A stretch of 64,000 nt of DNA. It comes from Streptomyces sp. GSL17-111 (GTDB taxonomy: Bacteria > Actinomycetota > Actinomycetes > Streptomycetales > Streptomycetaceae). This document shows positions 59,341 to 64,000 of the stretch, piece after piece. Made by a program: the position numbers and the translations under genes. Positions within the stretch are counted from its first letter, which is position 1. Each line of letters starts with the position of its first letter. The notes beneath the pieces were generated by a model. The model ran no database searches and was not told where the DNA came from. It saw only the letters and a program-made list of their open reading frames with translations. The DNA lies in assembly GCF_037911585.1 (NCBI RefSeq), contig NZ_JBAJNS010000001.1:1363001-1427000 (forward strand), given 5' to 3'.

Positions 59341-59508
59341 TCACCGCTCGGTGCAGGAACCGTCCGACAGGATCACCTGTCGAGAGCCGAGGAGACCGGC
59401 CTTGCGGGCCACGACCGGCCCGCAGGGAACGGACACCGTGAATCCTGTTCCGTGCGCCCACAGTTGGCGCTCTTCTTGCTCTGCCACGTTGCGCGGTCTG
59501 GACGTTGT
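59341..59508 (-). CDS. Possible 55-residue protein before the AroA-like gene
   Basis: ATG 59508 to TGA 59341, 47 bases ahead of the AroA-like start on the same strand. The sequence includes [19 protein letters not shown] and ends SDGSCTER. About three quarters of third positions are G or C, compatible with coding but not decisive. No clear RBS is seen. No family recognised. Confidence 0.25.
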   Translation of the reverse strand, partial: TTSRPRNVAEQEERQLWAHGTGFTVSVPCGPVVARKAGLLGSRQVILSDGSCTER

Positions 59509-60033
59509 CATCACCGGAACCCACCTGGGGAGCACGAGTGGTCGACCGCTTACCGACTGAGCCCTTCCCGACCCATCAGCAATCATTAATGGGTTTGCGG
59601 ACGGCCGAGTAGTCGAGAGTTGGCCATTTGACGGAAGCCCGTGGGTGACGCGATCAGTGACAACCCAAGGTGACGGGCGCGCCGGTGACGCCGGGTCGAC
59701 CAGGGCGTCACCCGCACCCAGGATCGCGTGCCGGCCAACGGTCGAGCCCCCTGAGCGCAGCGGGAGAACCCGACCCGGCCAGCCGCACCCCATACGCTGC
59801 CGCCTGGCCGATATGCTCTCGACAGCCCGCCGTACCCTCTCGCGGGCGCCGACGGACCCAGCCCCGGCCGGGGCCCCGCCCGCCACCCCTCGCACCACCC
59901 CGCAACGGGTCGTCACGGAACGTGACGCCGGAGCGCGCGGGGAACGCGCCTCCCTTCCAGCAGCCGCTACCTCGTGGCTGAATTGGCACCCAACCCTGCC
60001 GTTCCACCACCGCGAACATCCACTATTGACTAG
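59509..60033. other. Non-coding gap between the AroA-like gene and arsR
   Basis: No convincing gene. It holds ACCCAT-N12-ATGGGT (59571-59594) in an AT-rich patch that may be the promoter of the AroA-like operon, and a 9-bp perfect hairpin at 59684-59712. Frames that cross it have no recognisable motif, and one runs through the operator at 60034. Confidence 0.5.
59684..59712. terminator. Hairpin in the AroA-arsR gap
   Basis: GGTGACGCC pairs with GGCGTCACC (9 bp) around an 11-base loop. It could terminate an upstream transcript or act in a leader. Confidence 0.4.
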
Positions 60034-60057
60034 TATCAACAGCGCAAACTGTTGATA
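60034..60057. promoter_or_regulatory. TATCAACA-N8-TGTTGATA ArsR operator candidate
   Basis: A perfect 8-bp inverted repeat with 8-base spacer, 31 bases before the arsR start. It extends the motif before the arsR at 51397. An overlapping TTGA-N6-TCAA (60026-60039) adds further half-sites. Confidence 0.7.
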
Positions 60058-60088
60058 AGGCTGCGACGCCGCTCCTGAGGAGACCTCC

Positions 60089-60475
60089 ATGCCGCCACGA
60101 CCGAGGAGCCGCGCGAGCGCCGACGCGTCGGCCCGTCACCCGCGGGAACGTGACCAGGCGCTGGGCCTGGCCCCCATCCTCCGGGCCATAGCGGACGAGA
60201 ACCGACTTCTGCTGATCATGCTTCTGGGGCAGAGGGCCCGAACGGTGAAGGAGCTCCAGGAGGCGACAGGCCTGAGCCAGCCGCTGGTCAGTCACCACCT
60301 GACGAGCCTGCGCAAACAAAGCCTGGTCACCGTGACCCAGTGCGGCCGGAGCCACGAGTACTCGCTCTGCTGCGACACGCTCGCCGAGTCGGTGCGCCTC
60401 CTGCTCGACCTGACCGCCGGCAACGTCACCCGCACCTCGGCGGGAGCACCAGAGGAAACGCGCGATAGCGGATGA
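60089..60475 (+). CDS. ArsR/SmtB-family regulator with Cys-Cys motif
   Basis: 128 residues. GLAPILRAIADENRLLLIMLL and TVKELQEATGLSQPLVSHHLTSLRKQSLVTVTQCGRSHEYSLCC (in outline) form the winged helix. Cys94-Cys95 match Cys91-Cys92 of the 51397 paralogue, and Cys85 is an extra candidate ligand. It lies between the divergent AroA-like operon and the PKS, so it may control both. Confidence 0.88.
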   Translation: MPPRPRSRASADASARHPRERDQALGLAPILRAIADENRLLLIMLLGQRARTVKELQEATGLSQPLVSHHLTSLRKQSLVTVTQCGRSHEYSLCCDTLAESVRLLLDLTAGNVTRTSAGAPEETRDSG

Positions 60476-60889
60476 TGAGCCACTTCTCAACCACCGGGGA
60501 CACCACGACTCCAGGTGACGTTGCTCACAGGGCACCTTGTTGTCACCCACTTCGACGGATGTCACTCTAGACACGTATCTATGTAGGCACGCCGTCCCTC
60601 TTCACCGGGACGCCCCTTTCCGTACGACTTCCGTACCGGCTGCGCCCTTCCCCTCCCGCGCCTACGGAAGTGTGCACCTCCCAGTCGACCGGACGCGTCC
60701 CGCATCCGGTCAAGCGACTGGACCGCGCTTCCGTCCGTGTCACGACAGACGGAGCCACAGCCAACGGCCTCTCGTGTAGCAGCGAGTCCTCTCGCACCAA
60801 CGGCTCCGTCTCGTCAGCAGGCAGGCACCCACCGCGCCCCCGCAAGGGCCGGAGGGACCGCTGTGGCCCTCGACGGAGAGGAATCATCA
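60476..60889 (+). other. Non-coding leader upstream of the PKS
   Basis: 414 bases without a convincing gene. It holds TAGA-CACGTA-TCTA (60568-60581) and TGTCAC twice, at 60541 and 60560, close to two helical turns apart, a layout that could suit an activator. It probably contains the PKS promoter, but no consensus can be assigned. Confidence 0.5.
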
Positions 60890-63800
60890 GTGCGAGCCAG
60901 CGCAGCACCCCACGAGACCGCCGATCGCAGGGGCGGTGCCCCGCAACCCATCGCCGTCGTCGGGATGGCCGGCCGGTTCCCCGGTGCGGCCGATGTCGAC
61001 GCGCTGTGGGAGTCGTTGTGCCGGGGCGAGGACGCGATCCGTGAGGTCCCCGCCGAACGACACCACCTCGCGGACCTGTCCTCCCGAACCTCCGGCAGGT
61101 GGGGTGGGTTCCTTGAGCGGGTCGACGCCTTCGACGCGGAGCACTTCGGCATATCACCCCGTGAGGCCGAACGGATGGACCCGCAACAACGACTGCTCCT
61201 GGAGACCGTGCAGGAGGCGATGGACGACGCGGGGTTCTCCGCCGACCGCCTCGCCGGGTCGTGCACCGGCACGTTCATCGGGCAGCTGGGGAACGACTAC
61301 TGGAGTCTGCTGCGCCGCGGTGCCGCGCCCGCCGACATCCACCAGATGACCGGATCGGCCTCACGCGCCGTCACTTCGGGTCGACTGGCCCATGTCTGGG
61401 ACCTGCGCGGTCCCAGCCTCACCGTCGACACGGCCGCGTCGTCCTCGCTGGTGGCCGTGCACCTCGCGCTGCAGAGCCTGTGGTCCGGCGAGTGCACGAC
61501 CGCCGTCGCGGGAGGTGTCAATCTCGTACTCATTCCCGATGACACGGTCATATTCTCCGAGGCCGGAATGCTGGCCGCCGATGGGCGCTGCAAGTTCGGT
61601 GACTCCTCCGCTGACGGGTTCGTGCGGAGCGACGGGGTGGGCGCCGTCATCCTCAAACCGCTGCAGCAGGCGCTGACCGACGGGGACCGGGTTCGTGCCG
61701 TGGTGCTGGGCAGCGCCGCGGGCAACGACGGACAGTCGAGCGGGTACCTCGTCACCCCCGGGGTCGACGGGCAGGAGCAGGTGCTGCGGCGGGCCTACCG
61801 GCACGCCGGCGTCGCACCCCGGGACATCGACTACGTGGAGGCGCACGGTACCGGCACCGGCGTGGGTGACCCGGTGGAGCTGGAAGCGCTGGCCTCGGTA
61901 CTGGGTGTCGACCGGCCGGTCGACACCCCATGTCTGGTGGGCTCCGTCAAGAGCAATATCGGACACACGGAGGCAGCAGCGGGGATCGCGGGATTCATCA
62001 AGGCGGTGCTGTGCCTGGAGCACGGAGAGGTACCCGCCAGTCTGCACGTCGACGAACCGAGCCCGGCCGTCGCGGGGGACCGCTCGCCGGTCCGCGTCCC
62101 GCGGGAGAGAACTCCTCTGCACCCCCAAGGCCGCCCCGCGCACGCCGCGGTCAGCAGCTTCGGCTTCTCCGGTACCAACGCCCATGTCGTGCTGCGGGCC
62201 GTCGACGAGGAGGAGGCACCCCCTCCCACTCCGGAGTCGGACACCGGCCCCAGGATGCTCCTGCTCTCCGCTGCCAACCGTGAGCGGCTGCACGACCTGG
62301 CCGTCTCCTGGACCCGCTATCTGGCTCCCGGCGGGAAGGGACGCGGGCACGTGTGGGGGGCCGTGGCCCGCAGTGCCGCGGTCCGCAGAGAGCTCGGACC
62401 CTGTCGGCTGGCCCTGCCCGCCGCCTCGCACGAGGACGCGCTGGTGCAGCTGCGAAGCTTCGTCGGTGGTGAGCATCCGGTCGGTGGTTCCTTCACCGAG
62501 GGCGCGTCGCCACACGCTCCGCGCATCGCCTTCGTCTACCCGGGGCAGGGCAGCCAGTGGAGGGGCATGGGCCGACAGTTACTGTCCACCGAGCCGGTGT
62601 TCGCCGAAGCGATCGCCGCCTGCGACGCAGCCATCCGTGAAGAGGCGGGCTGGTCCCTGACGGACCTGCTGCGGACCGGTTCCGAGGACCGCCTCGCCGA
62701 GCCGGCCGTCGTCCAGCCCGCGTTGTGGGCGATGGAAGTGGGCCTGACGGCACTGTGGCGCCACTGGGGCGTGGAGCCGGATGTGGTGATCGGGCACAGC
62801 ATGGGCGAAGCCGCCGCGGCCCATGCGGCGGGCGCCCTGAGCCTGGCCGACTCCGCGGCCGTCATCTGCCGCCGCAGCGAACTCGCCGGGCGGCTGAGCG
62901 GGCAGGGCAGCATGGCGTGGGTGCGCCTGGGCGCCGAGGACGCGGCCAAGGCGCTGGTGGGCCACGAAGAACGGGTGTGGATCGCTGCCCGCAACAGTCC
63001 CGCCTCCACGCTGCTTTCCGGGGAACGAGAAGCTCTGGCCGAGATTCTGCGGAGTCTCGACCGGGACGGGACACCCAACCGGTGGGTGAACGTCGACTTC
63101 GCCTCCCACTGTCCGCAGATGGACACGGTTCGCGACGAACTGACCGAAGCCCTGCGGGAGGTCCGACCACGGACGGCTTCGGTACCGCTCCATTCCACCG
63201 CCCTGGGCGAAGTCGTCGACGGTTCCGGTATGGACGCCGGCTACTGGGCCCGCAACATCCGCGAGCCCGTCGACTTCCTCGGCGCCGTGACCGGCCAGAT
63301 CACGGACACCGACACCGTCTTCATCGAGATCAGCCCCCACCCCGTGCTGGTCCACAGCATCAGGGAGACCGCGCAGTCGCTGGGAAGGGAGGTCGCAGCG
63401 GTCCCCTCACTGCGCCGGGAGGAGGACGAGCTTCGGGCCCTGCTCACCTCACTGGCCGAGGTGAACACGCACGGCGTTTCCGTGCACTGGCCACACCTGT
63501 TCGACGACCATCGCTTCGTCCCCCTTCCGCCCACACCGTGGCGGCGTGTCTCCCATTGGCTACCCGCGCCGGAGGCCGGACGTCCGGCACAGCGGCCGGA
63601 CCACCGGCACATCGCCGGTCCGGGCGGGGACACGGCGGCGGGTACGTGGCTCGTTCTCGCCGACAGCGGCCCGCACGGGCGCACCCTGGTCAAGGAGCTG
63701 CGCGAACGGGGCCAGCGGGTGGTCGTGGCCACCGTCGCGACGACTCTCAAGCAGACCGGCCCGGACCGGTACCGGATGCACCCCGACCGTCCCGACCACA

Positions 63801-64000
63801 TGCGCACCGTGCTCCGCGACGTCGCGCAGCGGGGACCGTGCTCGGGCATCGTCCACCTGTGGGGACTGGACGCCGGCCTGCCGCAGGACGCCACGGTCAA
63901 GGAGCGCGAGCGCGCCCAGGGGCTGGGCCTGCGCAGTGTCTCCCACCTCCTCAGCACCCTGCACCACGTGCCCTTCCCGGCACCGCCACGCATCTGGCTG
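60890..64000 (+). CDS. Type I polyketide synthase, loading KS(Ala)-AT module, cut by the window
   Basis: GTG 60890 (GGAGAGG eight bases upstream); 1037 codons are seen and the frame is open at the edge. The ketosynthase spans about residues 18-440: Ala183 replaces the catalytic Cys (VDTAASSSLVAVH at 61424-61462), while His319 (EAHGTGT) and His359 (KSNIGHTEA) are kept. The acyltransferase follows with Ser637 (GHSMGE) and a FASH motif (residues 737-740), nearer to methylmalonyl-type YASH than malonyl HAFH. Residues 880-1037 look like the structural half of a ketoreductase. Loading-module status is inferred from the missing Cys. Confidence 0.93.
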   Translation, partial: MRASAAPHETADRRGGAPQPIAVVGMAGRFPGAADVDALWESLCRGEDAIREVPAERHHLADLSSRTSGRWGGFLERVDAFDAEHFGISPREAERMDPQQRLLLETVQEAMDDAGFSADRLAGSCTGTFIGQLGNDYWSLLRRGAAPADIHQMTGSASRAVTSGRLAHVWDLRGPSLTVDTAASSSLVAVHLALQSLWSGECTTAVAGGVNLVLIPDDTVIFSEAGMLAADGRCKFGDSSADGFVRSDGVGAVILKPLQQALTDGDRVRAVVLGSAAGNDGQSSGYLVTPGVDGQEQVLRRAYRHAGVAPRDIDYVEAHGTGTGVGDPVELEALASVLGVDRPVDTPCLVGSVKSNIGHTEAAAGIAGFIKAVLCLEHGEVPASLHVDEPSPAVAGDRSPVRVPRERTPLHPQGRPAHAAVSSFGFSGTNAHVVLRAVDEEEAPPPTPESDTGPRMLLLSAANRERLHDLAVSWTRYLAPGGKGRGHVWGAVARSAAVRRELGPCRLALPAASHEDALVQLRSFVGGEHPVGGSFTEGASPHAPRIAFVYPGQGSQWRGMGRQLLSTEPVFAEAIAACDAAIREEAGWSLTDLLRTGSEDRLAEPAVVQPALWAMEVGLTALWRHWGVEPDVVIGHSMGEAAAAHAAGALSLADSAAVICRRSELAGRLSGQGSMAWVRLGAEDAAKALVGHEERVWIAARNSPASTLLSGEREALAEILRSLDRDGTPNRWVNVDFASHCPQMDTVRDELTEALREVRPRTASVPLHSTALGEVVDGSGMDAGYWARNIREPVDFLGAVTGQITDTDTVFIEISPHPVLVHSIRETAQSLGREVAAVPSLRREEDELRALLTSLAEVNTHGVSVHWPHLFDDHRFVPLPPTPWRRVSHWLPAPEAGRPAQRPDHRHIAGPGGDTAAGTWLVLADSGPHGRTLVKELRERGQRVVVATVATTLKQTGPDRYRMHPDRPDHMRTVLRDVAQRGPCSGIVHLWGLDAGLPQDATVKERERAQGLGLRSVSHLLSTLHHVPFPAPPRIWL

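Noticed and set aside
59341..60090. A 249-residue minus-strand open frame across the AroA-arsR gap
   Set aside because: It crosses the perfect ArsR-type operator and has no recognisable domain. Only the last 55 residues were kept as a weak candidate.

Overview
The window reads as a high-GC actinomycete chromosome, almost certainly Streptomyces. Third codon positions are overwhelmingly G or C, GTG starts are frequent, and the gene order (GatCAB, GGDEF/EAL protein, LigA, cysteine desulfurase, MnmA, peptide ABC transporter, SseB pair, glycine riboswitch, gcvT, gcvH, glyA, sdaA) is, from memory, that of the core region around SCO5469-SCO5501 of S. coelicolor. No tRNA, rRNA, intact insertion sequence or CRISPR array was seen.

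Layout. 0-2 kb: a truncated large ATPase regulator and a 51-residue gene. 2-12.2 kb (minus strand): gatB, a small membrane-protein gene, gatA, gatC, a membrane GGDEF/EAL protein (RmdB-like), ligA, a short MetE-like protein and an SDR. 12.3-14.6 kb: an orphan MreB/Mbl protein, a Dps protein and a small flavoprotein. 14.6-20.7 kb: a sugar-uptake locus (two permeases, binding lipoprotein, LacI regulator) facing a GH32-like glycosidase across one palindromic operator. 20.7-27.4 kb: a DUF1963-like protein, divergent Ku and LigD-polymerase (end joining), cysteine desulfurase and MnmA (tRNA thiolation), with a Tat-exported amidase between. 27.4-38.6 kb: thioesterase-like and TRIC-like genes, a five-gene peptide ABC operon, two SseB-type proteins, a secreted repeat protein and a P-loop protein. 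38.8-43.5 kb: tandem glycine riboswitch, gcvT, gcvH, glyA, sdaA, a glycine-to-serine-to-pyruvate route.

43.6 kb to the end is accessory. It opens with a VapBC-type pair and then becomes an arsenic-associated island: four flavin monooxygenase-like proteins (two with C-terminal Cys-Cys tails), an MFS exporter, three intact ArsR-family regulators and one arsR remnant, a small double Cys-Cys protein, a truncated thioredoxin reductase, and a translationally coupled block encoding an EPSP-synthase paralogue, a phosphoglycerate-mutase paralogue and a 158-residue protein, followed by an acyl-CoA synthetase. A type I polyketide synthase starts at 60890 and runs off the window. An AroA paralogue beside an iPGM paralogue, a PKS and ars genes is the signature of the arseno-organic (bisenarsan-type) clusters described in S. 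lividans and S. coelicolor, where the two paralogues are proposed to form and rearrange a carbon-arsenic bond. My working model is that arsenate is condensed with phosphoenolpyruvate by the AroA-like enzyme and rearranged by the mutase-like enzyme; the acid is then activated by the acyl-CoA synthetase and used or tailored by the PKS and flavoenzymes, while ArsR proteins acting on shared palindromes control expression.

The PKS ketosynthase has Ala in place of the catalytic Cys, which suggests a decarboxylating loading module. The remnants (arsR, trxB, orphan GH13-like domain) indicate that the island has been rearranged.
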